Origin: Terebella lapidaria
Taxonomy: Eukaryota; Annelida; Polychaeta; Terebellida; Terebellidae
Assembly: GCA_949152475.1 (NCBI GenBank)
Contig: OX424568.1
Coordinates: 6,857,667-6,921,666, forward strand
Reading direction: 5' to 3'
DNA length: 64,000 bases
Part shown: piece by piece, positions 53,037 through 62,587 of the stretch
Position numbering within the stretch: position 1 is the first letter of the stretch
Layout of the letters: every line of letters starts with the position of its first letter
Notes under the pieces: generated by a model
Seen by the model: only the letters and a program-made list of their open reading frames with translations
What the model was told of the DNA's origin: nothing
Databases searched by the model: none
Position numbers and translations under genes: made by a program

Positions 53037-54113
53037 TTACGGAATACCGTTAGTGCCAGGTGTGAAAATATATTTAAGTGGCGGCCGCCACATAATTATA
53101 TGGCGGCCGCCACTTAATTATCTGGCGGCCGCCACTTAATTATCTGGCGGTCGCCACTTAATTATCTGGCGGCCGCCACTTAATTATCTGGCGGCCGCCA
53201 CATAATTATCTGGCGGCCGACACTTATTTAGTGCTTTAACACAGCATTTTGGTCTATCCATAGAAATTCATTTTAAAATAAAATAAAATTTACATTTTAT
53301 TTGAGATACATTATCGATATACTAAGTCGATATTATCAAGTTACTAACCCGAGATTCAAATAAAAAAATCTCCTCCCCCCCCCCCCCCCGCCCTCTCGTC
53401 GAATACCAGCATCCCATAGGAGTGGTGCGCGTTAGTCACATGCAAAGTGACTCTGATCGGTCAATGCCGATTTATACTGTAACATATATGGCCCAAGAAT
53501 GCCTCAATAAAATTAACGAATATTTGTTTGGGGGATGAAATGGTCATATGTTCATGTCATTGATTGGTATTATGGATAATAGGGCAACCTCCAATACATA
53601 ATCCATAGGGGGGAAACACTAAGAAAAAAAGGAACACACAATATTAATCAGATAATTTGACGAATATTTGTCACCACCATCGAATATGCACTGTTTTTAT
53701 TTGTTTCCTTTAATCTATATATCGATGGTAGCAACCATAATTGCAGAGGGCCCAGTTGCCATGGCCACAACAAATAACATGAATTCATTGATGATCCCTA
53801 TATAATGCTAAGTGTGAAAGTTAAGTTTTGTTGAATAATTTGCATGTCAACAACCCCCCCCCCCCCCTCTCCACAATACCCATTATATCATTGTCTCATT
53901 AAAAACAGTATTGTCATTAATACAGTATGTCACGACTTTTATTTGGATACTAGGGCCTAATTAGCTATATGTATATTGCTTTACAAGAATCTCCTCATAT
54001 TTCAAGCCACGTCCTACAGATAATAATGTGGCGGCCGCCAGATAATTAAGTGGCGGCCGCCAGATAATTATATTTTCACACCTTTCATTTTCTGGCCTCT
54101 ACGGGCTTCCGTA
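53037..54113. mobile_element. TIR element with subterminal GGCGGCCGCC palindrome repeats
   Basis: Outer ends TTACGGAATACCGTTAGTGC and, reversed, TACGGAAGCCCGTAGAGGCC are similar. Inner TIR AGGTGTGAAAATATA (53058) is mirrored by TATATTTTCACACCT (ending 54083). Inside the left end are six to seven 22-bp units, TGGCGGCCGCCACTTAATTA with TC (53079-53222). Inside the right end are two units in inverted orientation (54028-54072). The unit combines a NotI-type palindrome and TAATTA. TGTATCTTATGGT occurs on both outer flanks. The 0.8-kb centre has two C-runs and no transposase. The family is unassigned. Confidence 0.75.
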
Positions 54114-54585
54114 TATGGTGAATACATAATGGTGTATCTTATGGTGAGCTTGAACTTAAACTGATATGACATGGGGTGGTCAATCTTACCTCGATCTTCA
54201 CCTGAGATCACATAGTGATTGTGTGTCATTGACAGACAAATCTTGAAGATAAACAATATAAACAAAATCATTGATGACAAACTTAATTTTGTATCATGAT
54301 CATACAGGGTGCGTTGTATTCTCCATCATCTGGGAACATCTTCTGGCATCAGAGCTTGGGATTATTCGTATAGTTCATACTTTGGAGAAACGACACTTCG
54401 AGCAAATTGCCAGTTATCTGCAGCACCCTTTTTTTCTATATATGTTTTGTGTATTGCCTTCGGAAACATATTTTAACAGGAGGGGAATACTAAAAGCACA
54501 GCATGGACTCCGCCTGTACTTTTTAAGTACTATTCTTGTTTTCGTTGAAGTGTAAAAAAAGCGGAGAATTTTGATGGCAATTCGG

Positions 54586-54670
54586 AGCCACCGTAGCACA
54601 CTAGCCTGTTGTTAATTATGTTGAAGTCTTAGTTTGATTGTGTATCGGTTCAAACTCTGTCATAGAATAT
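54586..54670 (+). other. Possible tRNA-derived SINE head
   Basis: TAGCACACTAG resembles a polymerase III A box, and GGTTCAAACTC, about 45 bases on, resembles a B box. The region between does not fold into a clear cloverleaf and no repeat copy was found in the window, so this is a weak call. Confidence 0.25.
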
Positions 54671-54981
54671 AATTATTCAAATATAAGTATTTACTGTTGA
54701 TGAAAGTATTTGGAAGTTTGTGCTCACTTTGTGCGGTTCAATGTATGGAAAAATTGTTTTTTCGGTATATTTAACATCAATATATGTTCGATCCAGCATG
54801 CTCAAAACCCAAAAATGCTAATGCTGGCATCAATTGTAATAAAGGTATACGAAAAATAAATTTTTCGAAGATTCTGGCCAGTCATCTTGTATTTTCGACA
54901 ATATTGGACATTTCCTAATGAGATTTTCGGTAGATTCTTTGTTCGTGCTTCAAGTGAGCACCAATTGATGTCAAATTTGAT

Positions 54982-55413
54982 TTAAAAACTTTTGATCCTA
55001 TTATCTTTATTGACTGGAAATTTGGGAATTCTGAAATAATATACACCACTACCATGAATGATGCCTATAATCACTATGACGAAAATGATATATTTTTGTC
55101 CAGTTGGCATGAATGCGCATACAGCAATACGAAGAAAAACATAAATGCATTCGATTGTGTTGAAACATACATTGCGTTGATTTAAATAGCGTTTCATTAT
55201 TGCAGTTTTTTCATCACTCTCAAGTTTCTCGGTTGGCCAAGCACTGGTGTAATAAAAATTACATCTCCATTCTCCAACTAAACGGAACAATACATCAGAC
55301 ACAATATTCATAGAGGAAAGGCATTCGATCACAAATTTACACCTGAGCCATTTCGACACACACACAACTGATTTTACTCGTCCGCGAGACTGATACAGCG
55401 GGGGCAATAACAC
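54982..55413 (-). CDS. Unrecognised ORF of 143 codons with hydrophobic segments
   Basis: One of the longer frames not explained by a repeat. It has two hydrophobic stretches near the end (IYVFLRIAVCAFM and YIIFVIVIIGIIHG) and several cysteines. No family is recognised, no paralogue occurs in the window and splice signals were not verified. It may be an exon of an unknown membrane protein or a chance frame; the latter is somewhat more likely. Confidence 0.2.
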   Translation of the reverse strand: MLLPPLYQSRGRVKSVVCVSKWLRCKFVIECLSSMNIVSDVLFRLVGEWRCNFYYTSAWPTEKLESDEKTAIMKRYLNQRNVCFNTIECIYVFLRIAVCAFMPTGQKYIIFVIVIIGIIHGSGVYYFRIPKFPVNKDNRIKSF

Positions 55414-58341
55414 GAGAAAGTCTGTCAGAATCGTGGCTAGACCATGATTTGTTGATAGGTCTTGGCTCTCACGTTATTTTACAAAAAAAAAACATAATGC
55501 CTTGGCCACTTATAGGAGAGTTTACGTTTTGGCTCTATCAATATTTTCAACACGTATCCTCCGGCATTTACCGATGTCAAAGGGAACCGCGGTATAACGC
55601 GTTCTATACGCAACGCTCACCTGCTGTTAGTTTTACCGCTCAAGGCACGTGACACGATAGCAACATGGGCCAAGTGACAGTCGCCTGACTTGGCAAATAT
55701 TTATGACTGGGTATGTCCGTGCTTAAAACATTGTATGTCCAGACACCATCTATTAATTTGAGAAAAAATATTTGATATACAATTTACCCCCCTCTGGTGT
55801 CTAATTTACTGGTCTGTGATCACGAAAGGTCAAAACAAATACCGGTATGGCAGATTACAATTTAAGGTGTCTGACACCCAAAGCAATGTCCAGAAGAGAA
55901 ACAGAAGCCGTTTCCACCCGTTTGACGTCACGGGCCGAGGGCTTGACGTTAATTGACCTCAGACTTTTGACCTCTAGACAATAGTTTCAACCAGCAGGCA
56001 ACGGTCAAATCTGACACACCCATGAGTTAAAACACCTCCCAGCGCCCGAGGCATTAGTCTATGTGTTGTTTATCGGAACGAACAAATGTAAATAAAGACG
56101 AACGTTGTGACTCGCCTCTTGGTCAATGAGAGGCAACGAAAATGACACTTTCTTGCATAATGATTTCACGGTGGACGAACAAGTAAAGAAGAGATGTTTA
56201 CCCCAGGACGGGATGGTATGTCGCCTTATACATGAATACTATAGTCACTGGTAACAATAGCCGAGCTCATTGCTAGTACGGCCACAGTCATAGTGTGGTC
56301 TGAAGCGCCTATACTGATTCATGCTTCATACGAAATGACACACACCACTCATGCCGCCTAGTGTCTGTTTTATGGATACACATGAAGCTTGAGAAATAAT
56401 GATACGAACGCACAGTACATCATGAACAAGAAAACGCGCTGACTGACTTGATGAATTTTCAGAGCATGGACCTGTGTTCAAACTGGTTAGTCTGGTTTTA
56501 TGCCTTTATAACTGGTGTGAAGTTGATAAGAGCGTAAGAGATATAGTATATATATGTAAATTTTGTGTATTTTTTTTTACTAATACGTGTTTATATAATT
56601 TATGTGCGAAGCCGTGTGTAGTACACTTGGTTCAACATTGGAATTCAGTTTTATACACTTTAGTCTGGCGGCTTGACTTGAACCCGCTGCTTACACTTGA
56701 GACACAATGTATACTGTTTGTTTGACATTATAACATATCAGGATGGATAATATAGGCAAACATCTTCACGTAATTTTATTTTGGGAACATTGTCAATTCA
56801 AAGTACTGAATATATACTTCATCTAAACCGGTACACAGTGTTTTATACCATAGCCAAATAAAAAAAAAGGAAATGAGAAACACGTCTAGCGTCAAATAGA
56901 GGACACTATTTTTGTAGAATCCCAAGAATGCGACTCTCTTGTGTTTACCAAGAGTGCTGTCAAGTCACAAACCAGTAGTATGTCTGTCCCTTTCTTTCAC
57001 GTCGTTTTTCACCGGTAAATCACGCCGACATTGTCACCACGGGTATTCCATATGTGCTGGACTATCCCTGTACCACGGGACACACATCATCGAGATGTAA
57101 AAAGAAATATGCCGAGAGAATTCAGCTAGGATATATTTACCAAATACATGGTTTGTATGAGACCGAGATCAGGTTTGTGAGTGGTGTATTGATGTTCATA
57201 GTTGATAACTATCTTACTCTTATAACATAACAAACTCATCGTTGCTCGAGAGATACAAAAACTCTAGTGGTTATCTAAACTAGTAGATTTGTTTTTCTTC
57301 ATATTTACGCTACCAAGAGTACAAATCGCAGCATGGTCATAGACACGTATCCCAAAAAGTAATTTCGCGGTGGTTGTTTTTTATTTATTTAGCCACTTTA
57401 TTTATGGCTAGTGGAAATCAGCCATTAATGTTTGACCGACATCTCGGGGCATTCACAACAATAGCGTCCTGAACGAGCGAGCAACGGTGGAGAAAATTAT
57501 TTGTGCAGCCAGCGGAAATGATTGAGTTTCTACGTGAGATTTTTGTCAAATAAATTAAAACAGGACATTCAGAAAACTCCACAATAACCTATCAGCAATA
57601 CGCAATTCCTGCTGAAGATATCAGTTCACCATAGCGTAGAGTAAAGCGAGTCACGTTACCCCTCCAGGGCTGTGGTTCTTGGCGACCTCAAAAGACCAGC
57701 GCTGTGCGTGATAGATCTAGTCGGTTTCTCAAGCCTGGAACTGACTACATGTGCGTCTGTCACACACGAACAAGCGTAGAAATTACTTAACCTGACGGTT
57801 TCTAAGCAAAAGGGTCTTCAAAGAGCATTCGTAGAACTGCGACAATACTCTTCAATTTGTGTCAGTAGGACTTGGCAGTGGGTCACTGTTCGTTATGTTA
57901 TAACGAACTTCTTAACTCTGAACCCTGTTGTTATCAATTCACACATTTTAATGATTTCCATGAACATTTATCGAATTCTTTGACTGGTCACAATCAACTC
58001 AACAATGTTTAGTTGTTTATGTATTCAACAGGGAGGTGAATATTCACATTGATGTTGTTTTATATGTTAAGTAAATGATTCCTTACTTTAACGTGAATTG
58101 TTTGCTTAATATTGCTCTGTTGGGGTTCTGTGTTTACTCTCAACATAGCCTCAAATGTTACCCAAAGTAAATGGTAGGCCTATAAGAATATATAACGGGC
58201 AGTCAGTAGGCAGTAACATAAGTTTTTGAACTTTCGAATGAGTCGAAAACTGCGTAAACAATATCACTACCAAATCTAATGAGTACAAACCACATCTTTT
58301 CCAGAAATCATAAACAAGTCGGATAATTCTCAACCACGCCA
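55414..58341. other. Region upstream of the filamin-repeat gene, nothing recognised
   Basis: No domain-bearing frame, array or element end was recognised. An upstream exon or promoter of the filamin-repeat gene could lie here, but no signal decides it. Confidence 0.4.
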
Positions 58342-58519
58342 ATGAACGGAAGCCTATCTAACAACTCGGATTACTCGCGAAGTGACGTCACACCTGATCG
58401 TGACGTCATCAAAATGGCGTGTAACCCCAGCAGAGTGATTTGTCTGGGTGAAGGGCTGCACTTCGGCTATTTCCGGCACCCGATCACTGCCACGGTGGAC
58501 ACTCGGACCGCCGGACCTG
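58342..58519 (+). CDS. Filamin-repeat gene, exon 1
   Basis: 178 nt from ATG to donor CCTG|GTAGCT. It encodes the N-terminal extension and the first half of repeat 1, ending DTRTAGP with a split glycine. The sequence upstream lacks an obvious acceptor, which supports this as the first coding exon. Confidence 0.8.
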
Positions 58520-59642
58520 GTAGCTATGCCTTCTATAAACCATTAGCGACGTTCAAACGTCTAGGTCCAACTCACTTCGTCTATATCGCTAACAATTGAA
58601 GCTATATTTCTGCGGTTACCGTGCATGATATCTGCCTGTATATTATCATGCTACAGGCGAGTTGACCGTGTTCTGCGACGGGCCGGAGAACAAGGCTTTC
58701 TGTGAGCTGGGAGACCACAGAGACGGGACTTTTACCCTGACAGTCAGACCTCAGGACGTCGGTCTGCACTCTCTCCACGTGCTGTATAACGACGTACACG
58801 TTCCGGGTACGAACAACAACCTCATAGCCAAAACACTTCTTCCAGAAATAATCACCTATTGAAAGTTTATTAAAAACACTCTATATGGTGTGGTTGTGTG
58901 GCAAATAATATTATCACCTAAACAAATCAATTAAAATTTTCACAGATTTGGAATAGTATCAAGTGTCTATTTCACAGAGCATCTAGCCAAGATTTACTAT
59001 AGTGTATCCCATGCTGAAAGCTAAACTTCTGTCCGCCGAAGTAGATTTAGATCCGGTGAAATGGGCCAATGTCGTGGTGCTTTCTGAGTAACTAAACCAA
59101 TTATAATGACCTTGATTTTGTGTCTAGGGAGCCCGTTCAGTCTGCGAGTGTCCCCGGCCAGTTTGCTGGAAGTAGCCGGTAAGGGGCTCTCAAACAACAT
59201 CCTGGTTCCTGGAGCAAACTACGAGTTCTTGCTCAACACCTTCAATGCCGGACATGGAACCGTCAAAATCAGAGTCGGTGGTCCTACAGGTCAGATTCGA
59301 TGTTACACTCAGATCGTCGCCTACATTTTACCATCTATACTGAATGGTGTTTAATTTATAACCAGTCATCGGAACAAACTTAGCCTCTGTAAATAACTTG
59401 TGGCTTACACACTGAACTCGCAATACAATGGTCTCATTCCTATTCCGGCAGGTGCCTTCCACGTTCAGACGAAGAAGGAGGGGAATATTTTGCGGTGTCG
59501 CTACAACCCCAGAGTGCCAGGGCTGTACGAGGTGCAGATATTTTGGTCCGGAGATCACATTCCGGGAAGTCCCTTCAGTGTGTTCCTAGCCCGAAACGAG
59601 GAAGAACTATGGCGTTACACGTCACGGGTTTCAAGCGCGTGA
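58342..59642 (+). CDS. Short filamin-repeat protein, four exons, 226 residues
   Basis: Exons 58342-58519, 58657-58806, 59128-59289 and 59452-59642, all introns in phase 1. A serine- and aspartate-rich N-terminus of about 25 residues is followed by two immunoglobulin-like filamin repeats. Repeat 1 (about residues 28-117) has GEGLHFGYFRHPITATVDTR, TAGPGELTV, and VHVPGSPFSLRV at its end. Repeat 2 (about 118-215) has GKGLSNN, GHGTVKIRVGGPTG and DHIPGSPFSVF. Each is split by an intron at the AGxG-LTV or GPxG position. In known filamins such repeats bind membrane receptors and cross-link actin partners. No actin-binding CH domains, NHL or RING region occur, so this is a short stand-alone protein or part of a longer gene with upstream exons. 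ATG 58342 has AA before it; other starts remain possible. Confidence 0.85.
58657..58806 (+). CDS. Filamin-repeat gene, exon 2
   Basis: 150 nt between acceptor ATGCTACAG and donor CCGG|GTACGA. It encodes ELTVFCDGPENKAFCELGDH through TVRPQDVGLHSLHVLYNDV. It carries two cysteines not typical of filamin repeats. The frame is fixed by the GPG|E junction with exon 1. Confidence 0.88.
59128..59289 (+). CDS. Filamin-repeat gene, exon 3
   Basis: 162 nt from acceptor TTGTGTCTAG to donor ACAG|GTCAGA. It encodes the end of repeat 1 (SPFSLRVSPASLLEV) and the first half of repeat 2 (NYEFLLNTFNAGHGTVKIRV). Entry and exit are both after one base of a codon. Confidence 0.88.
59452..59642 (+). CDS. Filamin-repeat gene, exon 4
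   Basis: 191 nt from acceptor TATTCCGGCAG to TGA. It encodes AFHVQTKKEGNILRCRYNPR and PGLYEVQIFWSGDHIPG, the close of repeat 2. A short charged and aromatic tail (ARNEEELWRYTSR) follows. Confidence 0.9.
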
Positions 59643-59730
59643 CCTGACCATATTGACTGATTCGACGTGGCGCGTGGTATGACGGAATTGGATATTTGTG
59701 ACGTCACATGACTGGATTGTCTGGCTTTGG

Positions 59731-59736
59731 AATAAA
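59731..59736 (+). promoter_or_regulatory. Poly(A) signal AATAAA of the filamin-repeat gene
   Basis: AATAAA lies 89 bases after the stop codon on the coding strand, a normal distance for a short 3' untranslated region. The sequence that follows was not tested for a downstream GU-rich element. Confidence 0.5.
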
Positions 59737-60063
59737 ATGGCATGACCAGTCGGTATCAACAAGGAGCAGAATAAGCGAAATCAGCATTCCAGAAATTGGT
59801 GGATAAACAAAAGCACATGGTTGATTTTACTCACTTTCAAATCTGAGACAATGAGATTATCTCTGCAAAGTTTGACGTTTTTTCTTTAGACAACAATGTC
59901 ACCTGCTTTTGTTTATCCACCAAATTTACGTTTTTACGCATGCGCTCTTGTAATGCTGAACTAGCTTATACCGGTAATGCACTTTGACGTGGAGTGTTGA
60001 CATTGGCCAGTGTATTAGTAGCTATGACATTGGGTAATCGGATTGGTTGAATGGATGTGTAAT

Positions 60064-60536
60064 GGCTGGTTTACACGATCAAACTACTTCAAACTTTTTC
60101 CTAAAAAGTGAGTTTGAAAGTGTTTGATGGTGGGTGTTTCCACGATCAAACTCGTCACGTCAAACTACTTCAAACTACATCAAACTCTTTCAGACTCCAG
60201 TTTACACAGTCAAACTTCTCACTTCAAACTCCTTCAAACTATTTCAAACTCCATCAAAATTTTTTTGATTCTCCTCTGTTAAAAGCTGCAATAAAACTGA
60301 ACGACTGTGTTATATACTTCAATGTCACGAGTTTCAAAGTGAAAATCATGCTTTTCCTCCATATGATATGGACACGAGCTTGAGTATTTTGACTGAGTTT
60401 GATCAAATTTTGTGATGGAGTTTGAAGTATTTTGGAGTAGTTTGACGCAGTTTGAAGTCTCGGTTTATACGATCAAACTTGCGTCAAACTCAAAGTTTGA
60501 ATTAGTTTTGAAGTAGTTTGATCGTGTAAACCTGGC
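60064..60536. mobile_element. TCAAACT-rich foldback MITE, copy 2 (473 bp, inverted)
   Basis: Starts GGCTGGTTTACACGATCAAA and ends TTTGATCGTGTAAACCTGGC, so it is inverted relative to the copy at 52215-52712. The centre is shared (GTTTCAAAGTGAAAATCATG, CATATGATATGGACACGAGC on this strand), showing one family rather than chance word repetition. An apparent frame at 60108-60383 is made of repeat words. Confidence 0.88.
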
Positions 60537-60692
60537 TTTACGAAGTTGTGCTTCGACTTGTGTGTATGTGTGTCGTGTGACTGGCTTTGTGATTGGGACT
60601 GAAAGCTACATGAGTGCAAACTGCTGCTTGAATTAGATGCGGACGAGTGACAGAATAGGACTCGTGCTCGAGCATTTATTCAAACAATATGC

Positions 60693-60815
60693 GGCGCAAG
60701 TATCATATCCTGCGCCTTCCTCTATATTCAACAAAGATTAAACATGTGACAGACGGATAATGGCATTCACTCAGTGGACGAGTAGTATTGAGGCGCAGTG
60801 TATGATACTTAGGCC
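60693..60815. mobile_element. Palindromic MITE, family P, copy D (123 bp)
   Basis: GGCGCAAGTATCATATCCTG at the left and GCAGTGTATGATACTTAGGC at the right, with the family interior (CTCTATATTCAACAAAGATT, GGACGAGTAGTATTGAGGCG). It lies between the filamin-repeat and PAN-like genes. Confidence 0.92.
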
Positions 60816-61586
60816 AATGAACAGCAGCAACCATATTTTCAGCATTTTTACTTACATTGCGATGACACGAGACTGTATGGACGTGAGAGTACAAAATTAT
60901 TAGGAGGTTATCATGAATTTCTGCAATCGCCAGTTAGCAGCACTGTTTTTGGGGTAGACATGACGTCACTATATTCTGTTTTTCTGGTGTTAGCAATATA
61001 AACGTAGTTCAACAGCCATCATTTACGTCATTATTGATTACAGGGGGTTTTCGTTAGTGATTTGGCGCCAAATATTACCCCAATTACAATGCTGCCACCT
61101 GTTGAATGAGTATATGACATGCCTCATTACAATGATGCCCCTCTGTTGAATGATAGTTTGATAGCCATGTATTAACAAGTAGGCCTATTTGTATGCTTGA
61201 GAAACATTAATACTGACACACATCGATGATTGTATCGCCTCCTGCAGCATCCATATGTCTTTCATAACTGTATATCGTGTAATAAATATTGTACCACAGC
61301 AACGGGATTTTGAATGCAATGCATTTGTAGGTGTCATTATGACAAGCTACAAGCGCTAGGTAGGCTATATGCGCCCTTGTGACTCGTCATAAGGTTCATT
61401 ATGACTAGCCATATATTTTGCACTGTGATATAGTGAGATATTCCTTCACCACCATCACGCATGACGTTATGATAAATATAAATATTTTAAAGGAGACGTC
61501 GCTTTCTCTGTCTCCACAAAAAGGAATACGGTTCTCTGATCCGCTTCAACTTGGTTTGCTCTTTCAACTTTGCTAAATCTTGTAAT
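60816..61586. other. Spacer downstream of the PAN-like gene
   Basis: Should contain the 3' untranslated region of the minus-strand PAN-like gene. No poly(A) signal on that strand was obvious close to the stop codon, and no other feature was recognised. Confidence 0.4.
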
Positions 61587-61852
61587 TCACTTTAACTTGA
61601 TGTGTATTTCTATATTCTGTGACGGTTTTCTATTGCACGATGAACGCAAAACACAGAAAGAGTCCAGTTCTGTCTTGTGATGAGCGTAGTATTCGAAAAG
61701 CACACATCTTGGCTCCTTCTCACAGAGATATCGACATGTAACACGTGACAGGAAGTGACGTGACAAGCCACGTCCTCTTTCCGAACAAAATTCCATGGAT
61801 ACGCTGAAATTCGCTGGCGTTGGTTGGAAAACCATATCTCCCATTTCTTTGA
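61587..61852 (-). CDS. PAN/apple-like cysteine-rich exon, C-terminal
   Basis: 266 nt from acceptor CTCAATTCAG to TGA at 61587. It encodes FQPTPANFSVSMEFCSERGR, then RVTCRYLCEKEPRCVLFEYY and DSFCVLRSSCNRK. The spacing C-x-C-LC-x-PRC-x-FxY-x-FC-x-C recalls PAN/apple domains, which bind proteins or sugars on secreted and surface molecules; a full apple fold is not certain. NFS is a possible glycosylation site. The exon frame is set by the phase-1 junction with 62348-62469. Confidence 0.7.
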
Positions 61853-62347
61853 CTGAATTGAGAAAGGAAAAAACAACATAATAAAGAGTAGGTCTGCTAC
61901 TGATAATAGTGTCGCTATCATTTGCTTTGATATGCCGTGTATATTTTTGTTATGGCTACAAGATCTTACCCAATCGGTGCCATCTGTGCATAACTTCCAC
62001 AGCATTTGATAAAACAGGAGCTGCACAAAAACAAAACAATGAAGTCTTAAACTTACAATATACACGAAATGCTGATGAGCGACCATGTCTTTTGAACGTT
62101 GGTACGATGGTACGCTGAATTTATACACATTGTTGGGCTTATTGACGCCTTGTAAGCTACCGTCAATACACTTCACAATCGGATGAGCGCTTTGTTTCTT
62201 ATACATGTAGTGTGTGGCCAGTATTTCGAATAACAGATATAAATATACAAATTTCCAACCAATTTATAGGTAATAATATGAATACATTCATCACCATCAT
62301 CAACGCCGGACACTGAAAAGCCATTAAGCACCAACTGGGATACTCAC

Positions 62348-62469
62348 GTTTAAGGTTGACTTGTATCCAGGTGTATGTCGGAAGCTGTTTTGTTTGTATG
62401 ACGTCATACTTGGTGACATTCAGACCTTCTACCATGCGCCAAGTGGAATTGTAATACATCAAACCCATG
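62348..62469 (-). CDS. PAN-like gene, penultimate exon
   Basis: 122 nt between acceptor TTCACCAACAG and donor AAAC|GTGAGT. It encodes MGLMYYNSTWRMVEGLNVTK, then PTYTWIQVNLK. It has NST and NVT glycosylation sequons, in keeping with an extracellular protein. The fold is not recognised. It starts after two bases of a codon, so at least one more exon lies upstream, probably beyond the minisatellite and outside the window. Confidence 0.6.
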
Positions 62470-62587
62470 CTGTTGGTGAATTGCATAAACATATTAGAAA
62501 ATAATTAGCGTTCTATTGTATCTGATCACCAATGCATTCACATGTACTATCAGTCCACAACATAATTATATCCGTAGATTTGTTAAA

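Noticed and set aside
53079-53222. Possible CRISPR array or regulatory operator cluster
   Set aside because: The 22-bp units are contiguous and mirrored inside TIRs at the far end, so they belong to a transposable element.
60108-60383. 91-codon frame
   Set aside because: Lies within the TCAAACT-rich foldback MITE; the peptide is repeat-derived.
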